64,000 nucleotides of DNA from Jejuia algarum (GTDB lineage Bacteria; Bacteroidota; Bacteroidia; Flavobacteriales; Flavobacteriaceae): assembly GCA_947495775.1 (NCBI GenBank), contig CANMAQ010000001.1, positions 310,001 to 374,000 on the forward strand, given 5' to 3'. The position numbers and the translations under genes are program-made. Below the pieces are notes generated by a model that was not told where the DNA came from, made no database searches, and saw nothing but the letters and a program-made list of their open reading frames with translations. Below, in pieces: positions 35,482-43,730 of this stretch. How positions within the stretch are numbered: the first letter of the stretch is position 1; each line of letters opens with the position of its first letter.

Positions 35482-37257
35482 TTAATTGATGGCATCGCCT
35501 CGCAGTTGTCTAAACTTTTTTCGTGCCGCTACAAAGTAAATACTATCTGCGTGATTAAAAACAAGCTCTTTATATAATGTTTTGGCTTTTTCTGGTTGTT
35601 GCAGTTGGTGGTTATACAATTCTGCTAGATTGTATAGCGCATTATCCACCAAAACCCCATCGCTGTAATTCATGATGATATTTTGATAATTTTCTGAGGC
35701 TTTATTATACGCTTTTTTAAGCTCATAAAGCAAAGCTTGTTTGTATAAGGCTTGCGGAATTATAGGTTCTGTTTTATGGGTCTTTAAAATATAATCCAAG
35801 TGGCTTATCGCTTCATCATTTTTATTTTGAAACGCCAATAAGTCTGCTTTAGCATACCGTTTTAAAGCGGTTTGTAGAGAATCTTCGTATTTATTGTCTG
35901 TAATTAGTAGTTTAAGATCCAAGGCATCGTTAGCTATCAACTGAGAGGTTGAGGATTTTAAAATTTTAAGTTGCGCTTCTGCCCATTTAAAATCGCCTTT
36001 ATAATAACTGGCTTTAGCCACTTTAAAGCGCGCTTCTTGAGAGAGGGTACTGTTTTTTAAATTGCGTTGTATTTGTGTGTAGTAAATCAGTGCTTTATCA
36101 AACTGTTCTTGAAGCACCAAAATATCGCCTAATTCTAATTTTATTGTGGCCTTTTCCATGCGGTTTAATGGCAATTCTAAAGCTTCTTCTAAAAACGAGG
36201 TTGCCTTTTGGGGAGCATTCATACGAAAGGCTAAAAAATGGGCATAAGCAATTTGCAATTTGAATGTTTGAGAAAATGTGCCATATGTTTTAAAAATGTC
36301 TAAATAGCTTTGCGCTAAGTCGGGATATACTTTTGGGGCTGCCGTTTTCGTTTTTATTTGCAATGCATCGTAATGCGCTTCGAGTTTGGTGTCTATATTT
36401 TGGGCGGTCTCAATCACATAATTAAAAATGTTTTGTGCGACATCTATTGCCTCTGCTTTTGCGGCAATTCTACCCAACTCTAAAATACGCGGCATACGCT
36501 GGGGTTGCCTAGAATAAATGGCTTTTTCTTGCAAAAATGCTTTCGCATACTGCTTTTGTTGGATAAAAAGCCAACTTAGCATCTCGTTCCATATAATATT
36601 GGGTGCCAATTGCACCTTTTTAATAAGCAATTTTCGCAGTAACACGTTGCCTTCATTTTCTGGGTCTTCGGTTACAAAATCGTTAATGGCGCGTTTTACA
36701 TTGCTTAATGACGAGGGGTTACGTTCTATAAAACCGATGTAGTTTAACATCATCTTATCCAGTTTGCCCTGCTCTCCATAAATCTGCGCCAAGGACAGCT
36801 TTAAATTTAAAAGCGGTTTTAGCGCCATGGCTTTTTCGTAGGCTATTGCGGTTTGATCTAATAGCGAATGCCCTTGAAAACTGCGTACTACAGCATATAC
36901 ATTATTTGGATTTTTTGTAATGCTATTAATGGCAATATTATAATTTTCATGCGCTTTTTCTAAGGCATTTGTCAACTGGTAATTATACCCTAACTCGACA
37001 TAAAACGCTGGATAGTTCGTTCTTTTAATAATGGATAGTAAAAATGTTTCTGCCTCTTTGTATTGCTCTAATTGTTGATGGATGTCTACAATTTGCGAAA
37101 TGTAACTGATACTAGACTTAGAGGTCTCGTATAACTTTTGATATTCAAAAAGGGCCTTTTTAAACGCGCCTTTCTTGTAATATTGCTTTGCCAACATCAC
37201 ATTTTGAGCAGACAAAGACGTACTAATACATAAAACAATTAAAATTAGTATTCTCAT
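35482..37257 (-). CDS. Exported tetratricopeptide repeat protein
   Basis: A 591-residue protein with a signal peptide (LILIVLCISTSLSAQ). The rest is helical TPR/SEL-like repeats over the full length: AKQYYKKGAFKKALFEYQKLYE at the start, LGDILVLQEQFDKALIYYTQI mid-way, YKQALLYELKKAYNKASENYQNI and LYNLAELYNHQLQQPEKAKTLY near the end. The last three resemble the YbgF/BamD-like arrangement. It is a periplasmic or outer-membrane-associated scaffold by design. Leftward neighbour of the SemiSWEET gene. Confidence 0.85.
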   Translation of the reverse strand: MRILILIVLCISTSLSAQNVMLAKQYYKKGAFKKALFEYQKLYETSKSSISYISQIVDIHQQLEQYKEAETFLLSIIKRTNYPAFYVELGYNYQLTNALEKAHENYNIAINSITKNPNNVYAVVRSFQGHSLLDQTAIAYEKAMALKPLLNLKLSLAQIYGEQGKLDKMMLNYIGFIERNPSSLSNVKRAINDFVTEDPENEGNVLLRKLLIKKVQLAPNIIWNEMLSWLFIQQKQYAKAFLQEKAIYSRQPQRMPRILELGRIAAKAEAIDVAQNIFNYVIETAQNIDTKLEAHYDALQIKTKTAAPKVYPDLAQSYLDIFKTYGTFSQTFKLQIAYAHFLAFRMNAPQKATSFLEEALELPLNRMEKATIKLELGDILVLQEQFDKALIYYTQIQRNLKNSTLSQEARFKVAKASYYKGDFKWAEAQLKILKSSTSQLIANDALDLKLLITDNKYEDSLQTALKRYAKADLLAFQNKNDEAISHLDYILKTHKTEPIIPQALYKQALLYELKKAYNKASENYQNIIMNYSDGVLVDNALYNLAELYNHQLQQPEKAKTLYKELVFNHADSIYFVAARKKFRQLRGDAIN

Positions 37258-37446
37258 GAAGTAAAGATAAAAAACAGATTAAGAAACTACATTATGTTTA
37301 ACATAACTTATACGCTTTTTATAGGTTTGCAGATGATGCCTACTATTCCCTAAACAAAAATTTTGATGGTGTTTTTCTAACAAAGTACGTCTAATGTCAT
37401 AAATCCACTGTTAAAAGTATTACTTATAACTACTGACATCCTTATA

Positions 37447-37719
37447 CTAAACACTCTTCGGTCTTAAGTTTTCAATTTTTAAACGGTTATTGAATATAAA
37501 ATCCCCCTTAGCATCTTTAATATGAACATAAGGGGTATACATGGTATTTCTAACACAAAGCTTTACACCCTCTATTAAACTAGAGATGAGACATAAATGG
37601 CGTTCTTCTAAAACTTGTGGCACCTCATAATCAAGTTTACAAGTCGCGTCTGGTTGTGTTATTTTATTTACGAGTTCTTGAATATTACTATTTTGAAACA
37701 TTTTAGTGCTATTTATCAT
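37447..37719 (-). CDS. Small hypothetical protein
   Basis: A 90-residue frame, or 84 from MFQNSNIQEL. It has no signal peptide, membrane segment or recognised motif; the composition is ordinary and contains three Cys. It may be a real lineage-specific gene, since codon use looks protein-like and it sits as a separate leftward unit, but nothing ties it to a function. Confidence 0.4.
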   Translation of the reverse strand: MINSTKMFQNSNIQELVNKITQPDATCKLDYEVPQVLEERHLCLISSLIEGVKLCVRNTMYTPYVHIKDAKGDFIFNNRLKIENLRPKSV

Positions 37720-37758
37720 CTATACATCTCTAAATATAATACGACCCCAATTACATGT

Positions 37759-37785
37759 AAGGTTTTTTTAACAAAAAAGACCTTT
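37759..37785 (-). terminator. Terminator after the small-lipoprotein / membrane-protein pair
   Basis: AAGGT with a T-run pairs with an A-run and ACCTT (one bulged G) around a 3-4 base loop, giving a T-rich tail on the minus strand 100 bases past the gene at 37887. Confidence 0.6.
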
Positions 37786-37886
37786 CATCTCGGTATAAGT
37801 TGTAACCACTCTTCTTACTTGCTATTACAATTAATAGAGAGAACTATTGCTAAAAAGGGCTTGCTGATTTTTAGGTTTGTTAATTT

Positions 37887-38453
37887 CTATAACTTTAAGC
37901 AAATGATCTCATATACTTTTTTATCAACAACCTCAGGGTTATTAATGTCGAAAGATTTATTTTTAAATCTAAAGATAAGGTGTGTCAAATCTCTTATACT
38001 CAGTTTTAATTTAGATATTTTTAGAGCATATGATTTGATAAAAATATTCAAAAGATAGAAACAGAGTAATTGCGTAGTTATAAAAGTTATAGTGTAATAA
38101 ATAAAATATTCATTTTCAATATAGTTTTCATCAGCCACAACATACATGGCTTGAATAGAGTATATAGACAAAGGCGTAAGTAAAGCTAATTTGACGAATT
38201 TATTTTTTAAGTAGAGAGCTAACACACATAGAATTAAAATTGGGCTTATGGTTTGCGACACATGCCAAATAAAAGATTCTAAATTATAATAGTATTTAAA
38301 ATCTATATTAGAACCTATATTATAATAATTCAAAATCTTGTCTGAATAAAGAATAATCCCAGAGAGTACTATTAAAAAAATAGCACAGAAATTTTTAACG
38401 CTTGCTATTTGACCTTCTAACGTCTGGTCAACCTGTGAGTTTTTCTTCTTCAT
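37887..38453 (-). CDS. Hypothetical four-helix membrane protein
   Basis: A 188-residue AT-rich gene. Four hydrophobic segments lie at about 18-38, 68-85, 88-110 and 118-145 (FCAIFLIVLSGIILY, ILILCVLALYL, ALLTPLSIYSIQAMYVV, FIYYTITFITTQLLCFYLL). A short cytosolic Lys-rich tail follows. No family is recognised. Its ATG lies inside the end of a tiny lipoprotein gene (26-base overlap), which argues for coupled translation and joint action in the envelope. Confidence 0.6.
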   Translation of the reverse strand: MKKKNSQVDQTLEGQIASVKNFCAIFLIVLSGIILYSDKILNYYNIGSNIDFKYYYNLESFIWHVSQTISPILILCVLALYLKNKFVKLALLTPLSIYSIQAMYVVADENYIENEYFIYYTITFITTQLLCFYLLNIFIKSYALKISKLKLSIRDLTHLIFRFKNKSFDINNPEVVDKKVYEIICLKL

Positions 38454-38532
38454 TTAATTCCTGTTTTGTACACGACGCTAATAAACCTACTAACAAAATA
38501 CTACAGATAAATACTACTCTAAAATTTTTCAT
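38428..38532 (-). CDS. 34-residue lipoprotein (very small gene)
   Basis: The minus strand from 38532 reads as a complete short protein: MKNFRVVFICSILLVGLLAS, then CTKQELNEEEKLTG and a stop. It has a basic start, a hydrophobic core and a textbook lipobox LLASC. After processing only a 14-residue acidic lipopeptide would remain on the membrane. Its 3' end overlaps the next gene by 26 bases in another frame. Tiny lipoproteins of this shape are often missed by gene callers. Function unknown. Confidence 0.6.
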   Translation of the reverse strand: MKNFRVVFICSILLVGLLASCTKQELNEEEKLTG

Positions 38533-38938
38533 TTTTAATACTTTTGTGGTTAATAATTAAGCACTAAAAGTAGCCAATTAAACTGTTAAATTAGGCAGTA
38601 TGTTGTTGTTTTGTATGCGCTTATAAGGTTTAAAATATTGTGTAAAATCGATAAAAAATATCTTTGTATAAAGATATTTTTTTAATTATACAGAGCAATT
38701 TACATAAAAAATACTTTCAAAAACTATGTGTATTTACTTCTATAAGAAATGAAAAAAACTACTATTAAATATTTAGTACTTCTCTTTAATATAGCTGAGG
38801 TTAAACCGTAACTCTTAAAAAATTAATTAGTTGATTTACAACACATTAAAGTTTTTAAACCGTTGCTTTTTTTAATATCGATTATTTATACCGTTGGTCG
38901 AAAAAACAAAAAATAAAGAACATACAAGCAATGCCTAT
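38533..38938. other. AT-rich spacer with hairpin and short signal-peptide-like frame
   Basis: It holds a perfect 13-bp hairpin at 38653-38683 and a 20-codon frame at 38749-38811 that looks like a cut-off signal peptide (MKKTTIKYLVLLFNIAEVKP). No full gene is visible before the duplicated nuclease fragment. The stretch looks like a scar of past rearrangement. Confidence 0.5.
38653..38683. terminator. AT-rich perfect hairpin
   Basis: AAAAAATATCTTT and AAAGATATTTTTT pair around GTAT; T-runs on both strands allow termination either way. No gene ends immediately on either side, which fits a lost neighbour. Confidence 0.55.
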
Positions 38939-39337
38939 GGAATTATTGGAGTTTGTGAAGTAGAAAATAGAGCTGTATTAGAAGATCTCGTAAACACCGA
39001 CATACTAAGGCCAAGCAATTATGGTATTATACACTACGATAGCCCAGATGCTAGAGGTATTGATGTTGCATTGTTATACCAAAAACAGCGTTTTATGCCC
39101 ATGCATTCGCAACCTTATACCTTGAGACTCTATGATTCTAAAACCCAAAAAAGGGTAAGAACACGTGACCAATTGGTGGTTAGTGGGAAACTAGAGGGGG
39201 ATCTCATACCTATTATTGTAAACCATTGGCCTTCTAGACGTGGAGGAGAAGCAGCAAGTCGCCACAAACGTATTGCGGCAGCAAAACTCAATAAACACAT
39301 TATAGATTCGCTCATTTTCCTATGTATGTCATTTTAA
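38894..39337 (+). pseudogene. Truncated duplicate of the secreted nuclease gene
   Basis: Bases 38939-39312 copy an internal part of the nuclease gene at 43731-44792 with five substitutions, two of them changing residues (Glu to Lys, His to Pro). The open frame begins at a TTG with unrelated codons and ends with unrelated residues (IFLCMSF). It keeps the CEVENR Glu and NHWPSRRGG segments. It lacks the signal peptide, FYNLENLFD, the catalytic GDLNDN and the SDH motif, so it cannot be an active nuclease. Confidence 0.85.
38939..39312 (+). repeat. 374-bp direct repeat, copy 1
   Basis: This copy matches 44013-44386 at 369 of 374 positions by direct comparison. Both ends are abrupt, with no similarity in the flanks, and there is no target-site duplication or insertion-sequence end that I can see. 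Confidence 0.95.
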
Positions 39338-39372
39338 AAAAATAATACCGTTTTAGGATGTCTAATGCGCAT

Positions 39373-40818
39373 CTACTTTTGAGACGTATAACTGATGTGA
39401 ATATCATCTAGTTCATAAACCCCATCAAAGCTATCTTGTCCGCCGCCTGTATATTTAAACGCAATATGAATGATTCCTGAAAGACAAGATAGGTTTACAG
39501 GCCCCGAGGGGAACCACGGCACAAAAGCATCTGTATCTTTTACCACATACGCATCAGATAAAATACGCCAAGTTGCTTCGGGAACACCTGTATGAGAACC
39601 ATCCCAATCGTCGGCAAAAAACACCTCCATATAACTGCTATCTGCGCGACTGCTGGAGGTTCTAAAACTAAGCGTTTCGCCGTCCTGCGCCTCCAAATCT
39701 ATCTCTGGAGTGATTAGCCAGCCCACGTTATTTACATCGCCAGAACTTGCCGACTGAAATCGTGCCGAACGCCCCAAAGACGCATTAGTTCCTGTAGAAG
39801 ACCACCCTTCCCAGCCTTGCCGCCCTTTTTCTATGTAGTTCGTCCACCCTTCTATAGCTATGACTTTATTGTTACGCTGTGTTTCAAAATCCTCAAAAAG
39901 AAGCGTCTCTGTACCACTACTTAAAACATGCTCACACGAATGTTCTAATGGATCGCAACGGTCGTCACTATTAAAATTAATTGCTGCCGAATTATTCAAA
40001 ATCAACACACTAAAATCGTCTCTAAAATCACGACTATATATACCTATTACACTCCCACTACCCTGAGGTACTACAACACTTTTAAAATCTGAAAACGTAC
40101 TGGTTTTCACTGCCATTTGGATTCCAGAATCACAGCTTTCTAACACACGCAACCCATCGAATTGATCGAAGGCTTCGCCTGCAAACGTAGTACCTAACTC
40201 AAAACGATGCACTTGCATATGTTCCAATTGAATAAGCGTATTTTCATCTGCTTCTGTCAAATCTTCTAAAGCAACTTGTTTAGGACTTATCGTTGCTATA
40301 GTATTTGTGCGTTTAACAATATCGCGGTATTCAGACGCTTGAATTTGCCCTACATTTACAGCATCACCTCTCCCTATTGTAAGTACACCACTGCTTTCTC
40401 CAATGGTTAACCCTTTTAATTTTACGGTAACTTTTTGTCCAATTTGGTACGTATCAGACAAACTACTTTGATTGATGTTAATTTTAAACCCTAATCTTGG
40501 ATCATCGTCTGGATTACTAGCATCTGTTTTATTTTGAATGATTAAAGTTTCAAAAAAATTACCCGCCTTATCTGATGACACCACATAGCCCTCCATATAG
40601 ACATCATTTTGAATAACGACAGTGCTTCGACCGCCTTCTATGGCTTGCATGTATAAGCCTTTTACTGCTTTAAAAGTAATTATCTGCTCCGTAGGAACTT
40701 CTACTTCCGCGTTTAAAACTGGTGTAGGGATTGAAAAATCGTCATCTTCTACGCAAGCCCAAAATGTAAGCCATAAAACGAGTATGCCTTTTATACCTGT
40801 GTGTGTTTTAAGTGTCAT
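39373..40818 (-). CDS. DUF5689 surface lipoprotein, OB-fold-like
   Basis: A 481-residue lipoprotein with a leader ending in LTFWAC (C22) followed by the acidic EDDD, a surface-export-type signal in Bacteroidetes. Residues about 45-290 are DUF5689. The pattern EGYVVSSDKAGNFFETLIIQN, then YQIGQKVTVKLKGLTIG and GVLTIGRG, resembles an OB-fold like those in extracellular nucleases. Residues about 310-480 form a jelly-roll, choice-of-anchor type domain (FEDFETQRNN, GWLITPEIDLEAQDG, YELDDIHISY). It is 12 bases after the TonB receptor gene, so it is likely its surface partner, as SusD is to SusC. Confidence 0.8.
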   Translation of the reverse strand: MTLKTHTGIKGILVLWLTFWACVEDDDFSIPTPVLNAEVEVPTEQIITFKAVKGLYMQAIEGGRSTVVIQNDVYMEGYVVSSDKAGNFFETLIIQNKTDASNPDDDPRLGFKININQSSLSDTYQIGQKVTVKLKGLTIGESSGVLTIGRGDAVNVGQIQASEYRDIVKRTNTIATISPKQVALEDLTEADENTLIQLEHMQVHRFELGTTFAGEAFDQFDGLRVLESCDSGIQMAVKTSTFSDFKSVVVPQGSGSVIGIYSRDFRDDFSVLILNNSAAINFNSDDRCDPLEHSCEHVLSSGTETLLFEDFETQRNNKVIAIEGWTNYIEKGRQGWEGWSSTGTNASLGRSARFQSASSGDVNNVGWLITPEIDLEAQDGETLSFRTSSSRADSSYMEVFFADDWDGSHTGVPEATWRILSDAYVVKDTDAFVPWFPSGPVNLSCLSGIIHIAFKYTGGGQDSFDGVYELDDIHISYTSQK

Positions 40819-40830
40819 GTATTTATCTCT

Positions 40831-43632
40831 CTAAAATCTATAATTCATATTTAAAAAATAAGTTGCCCCACGACCATACCAATATTTCGCACCAAAAACA
40901 GGCGTTTCTAAAGCCCTATCATCTCGAAGTGTCCTAAAATTAGCATTGCGTCCCTGCTCAAAACCTCCAGTTCGAAATACAGCGTCTAGCACGTTATTTA
41001 TACTTGCAAACACACTGAAATAATGCGTTCCTAATTTCCATGATTTCCCGCCCACCAAATTCACGATTGTATAGGGTTTAAACCGTTCTTGCTGTAACAA
41101 GGTTCTCGCCTGTACCGCATCAAAATCATTAAAGGGCTTACCATCAAAATCTGTTGTAAAATTAGAAGACCGCGTTAACGGACTAATATCAATATAAGTA
41201 TGTGTAAAAAGATTAGCTGTCGCTGCAAACCACCAATAATCGGGATCCCGATATTCAAACCCCAAAGCATAAGCACGGTGTGGGCCTGCCGAAATTTTGT
41301 AATCTTTCAAATTCGCTGTCCCAAAATCTCTAAACCCATTTACAAAACCAGCTGCCGTTGCATCTGTATCTGCTTCAGTTGTTAAGAATAAATTAGGGGT
41401 ATTGGCATAGGTAAACTGCCCAAAAGCAAGTACCCCTTTAAGCTTCAACGTTGGTGTTAGTTTTGCTTCTATACCAAACTCTATGCCTATATGTAACTTA
41501 TCGACCCCTTGCAGCAATTCTTGTACAAAGGCAACATTATCACCTCCTATACCATCAGCGAAAAAAAAAGAAACTTCATTCGCATCTTCTATTTTGGTAT
41601 GGTATCCTGTTAGCCTAGCATGTATTAGTGCTGATCGAAACACGTAACTCACATCTGAAGACAAAATTTTCTCCTCCGTTGTATTTGGTACTATATTATG
41701 ATTTTCTCTTACATTAGAGAACGTATGTTGTAGCGTTGGTGCTCTTAACCCATAACTGCCATTTAACATTAATAAATGCTTTCCTGAAAGTTTATAGGTC
41801 AATCCACTTTTCACATTATATCCCGTAAAGTCCAATACTTCGCCTTTCCCTAGAGACTGTTCGGGGAACGCTCCATTTTGATACAATCCTTCTCGTTGGT
41901 ATGTTGTATGTGTTAGTGCTGCAGCCATAAATACATCTACCTTAGTATAACGCAGCTGTGTTTGCGCAAAACCACTTAATTCTGTAGAAAAAAGCTTGTA
42001 ATTGTACTTAAAGCGATCGCCTTCTCTTACCAATCGGTTTGGGTTTTGCAAATCGTTTTGTGCTTCGGTAAGTCCTTCTGCAAACTGATCGACATCTAAA
42101 TACTGGGTAGCGCCAAACAGGTCTCGTACAGCAGCATAATTCTCTGAGGATACTCGTTGGAAATTGACCCCAGCGTCTAAAAGCATATGCGTATTAATTG
42201 TGGTATTAAAACTAGTATTGAGCGTAAGTTGCTTATCCTCTTTGCGATCTTCGTATAAGGCGTAAACCGCATTACCACCATTTTGTGCACTGGCAATATT
42301 AGCCTCGTAAAATGCATTCCAATCGACTTGACCATCGGCTTCGAAATCGCGCAATGCTAAAAAAGCAAATTGCAAATCTTCTGGAAAATTGCGTTCAAAA
42401 TAACTGGGGAGGTTTTGGTAGTAATCTGGACTCGGGTTTGCCCCACCGCCAACAGCAACGCCATCCACTAAATCTGTACCATTATTATCTAATCGACTAT
42501 CACTCTGCCTACCAAATTGATAGGCTAGGTTTGTATTTAGTCTCGTTTTCGAAGACAAATTCCAATAATGATTCAATAAAACGATAGGAGCTTCGACTTC
42601 TTTTATTCTAGAATTTCGTTTTTTCCCATCTTGAAACCCCCAGTAAGCATTATAAGTAGTTCCTTTAAGCGCCACAACTTCTTGGGTATTGGGCGATGCT
42701 TTCCCTCTGCGGTTTGGCGCATAAATCCCTGCGACATTTATACTGTGTGCCGCACTTATTTTTTTTTCGACAGCTACTAAAATGGAATTGGCATCATAAA
42801 GTGTAGCGTCTTGAAACCCTTCGTTTCCCCATCTCCGCCCTAATGCTAAAGTATAGGCCCAATTGTTTTTTAATACCCCCGATGCGTAATTTGCCATAAG
42901 TCGGTTTGTATAACTTCTATTTGAGGATGCATAACTAATCGCAGCGCCCTTACGGGCCTGAGATGCTCTTATGTTGATATGGGTTGTTCCTAGCACGCCT
43001 CCAAAATTAGAATTTGAAGCCGCTAATCCAGAAACGAGTTCCCGATTTCGTAAGGCACTATTTAAACCGCCCCAATGGCTCCATTGCGGACGACCGTTAA
43101 ATACGTTTTGCATTCGAATGCCATTTATAAGAACTGTTGCATGATCTGAATCTAAGCCCCTAGCTCTAAAAAAAGAGGAACTGAACTCGAATGCAGCAGT
43201 ACGTTGAAACACATCTAAAGACGCTGCTAATAAGCCTGAGATATTATCTGCCCCACGCCCTTGATCATTTAACTGATCTTCAGAAAGTGTTACTGTATAT
43301 AAATCCTGAGTTTGAGACGCATCTCTTTCTAAGGTAACCCCCTCGAGTAATACCGTTTTCCCTGCTTCTACTACAATTTGAAACTGTTTGGTGCTATATC
43401 CTAATTTAGAAACGACAAGCAATTGCTCCCCCAAAGGCAAATCTTTAAAAAGCCTAAATACGCCTTTTACATCTGTACGCCCCGTAATAGTTGTATGGGC
43501 TAGGGTAAGCGTCGCATTAGTGATAGATTGAGAAGTCACCGCATCCTTTACGTTACCCATTACTAGGGTCTGTTGCGCAAGTGCCAACAGCGTTACCATA
43601 CCGAATAAAAAAGTGAGGGTAATTTTATTCAT
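40831..43632 (-). CDS. TonB-dependent receptor with carboxypeptidase-D-like domain
   Basis: A 933-residue outer-membrane receptor. Signal peptide to about residue 19 (LALAQ), then a CarboxypepD_reg-like beta-sandwich at about 22-105 (GNVKDAVTSQSITNATLTL). The plug follows at about 125-225 (SFFRARGLDSDHATVLINGIRM, GLNSALRNRELVSGLAASNSNFGG) and then a 22-strand-type barrel ending in the aromatic MNYRF. It imports a bound ligand with TonB energy. It is paired with the DUF5689 lipoprotein and divergent from a secreted nuclease, so the ligand may be a nucleic-acid breakdown product. The ligand is inference. Confidence 0.9.
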   Translation of the reverse strand: MNKITLTFLFGMVTLLALAQQTLVMGNVKDAVTSQSITNATLTLAHTTITGRTDVKGVFRLFKDLPLGEQLLVVSKLGYSTKQFQIVVEAGKTVLLEGVTLERDASQTQDLYTVTLSEDQLNDQGRGADNISGLLAASLDVFQRTAAFEFSSSFFRARGLDSDHATVLINGIRMQNVFNGRPQWSHWGGLNSALRNRELVSGLAASNSNFGGVLGTTHINIRASQARKGAAISYASSNRSYTNRLMANYASGVLKNNWAYTLALGRRWGNEGFQDATLYDANSILVAVEKKISAAHSINVAGIYAPNRRGKASPNTQEVVALKGTTYNAYWGFQDGKKRNSRIKEVEAPIVLLNHYWNLSSKTRLNTNLAYQFGRQSDSRLDNNGTDLVDGVAVGGGANPSPDYYQNLPSYFERNFPEDLQFAFLALRDFEADGQVDWNAFYEANIASAQNGGNAVYALYEDRKEDKQLTLNTSFNTTINTHMLLDAGVNFQRVSSENYAAVRDLFGATQYLDVDQFAEGLTEAQNDLQNPNRLVREGDRFKYNYKLFSTELSGFAQTQLRYTKVDVFMAAALTHTTYQREGLYQNGAFPEQSLGKGEVLDFTGYNVKSGLTYKLSGKHLLMLNGSYGLRAPTLQHTFSNVRENHNIVPNTTEEKILSSDVSYVFRSALIHARLTGYHTKIEDANEVSFFFADGIGGDNVAFVQELLQGVDKLHIGIEFGIEAKLTPTLKLKGVLAFGQFTYANTPNLFLTTEADTDATAAGFVNGFRDFGTANLKDYKISAGPHRAYALGFEYRDPDYWWFAATANLFTHTYIDISPLTRSSNFTTDFDGKPFNDFDAVQARTLLQQERFKPYTIVNLVGGKSWKLGTHYFSVFASINNVLDAVFRTGGFEQGRNANFRTLRDDRALETPVFGAKYWYGRGATYFLNMNYRF

Positions 43633-43705
43633 AATACCATTTGAAGACTCAATTATAGTAATTTTATAAGTTTTTAACTACATAATTGCGTATAATTGTA
43701 AGATT

Positions 43706-43720
43706 TTAACACAATTAACA
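43706..43720. promoter_or_regulatory. TTAACA direct repeat in TonB / nuclease spacer
   Basis: TTAACA-CAA-TTAACA, with a related TTAACT at 43674-43679, lies in the 98-base divergent spacer. It may be a common operator for both sides, for example phosphate control, but this rests only on the repeat. Confidence 0.3.
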
Positions 43721-43730
43721 GTTTTTTTAA

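Noticed and set aside
38894..39337. Reading the 147-codon frame as a functional small nuclease
   Set aside because: It is 98.7% identical over 374 bp to an internal part of the neighbour gene, with foreign ends and without the catalytic Asp-Asn and Asp-His motifs.
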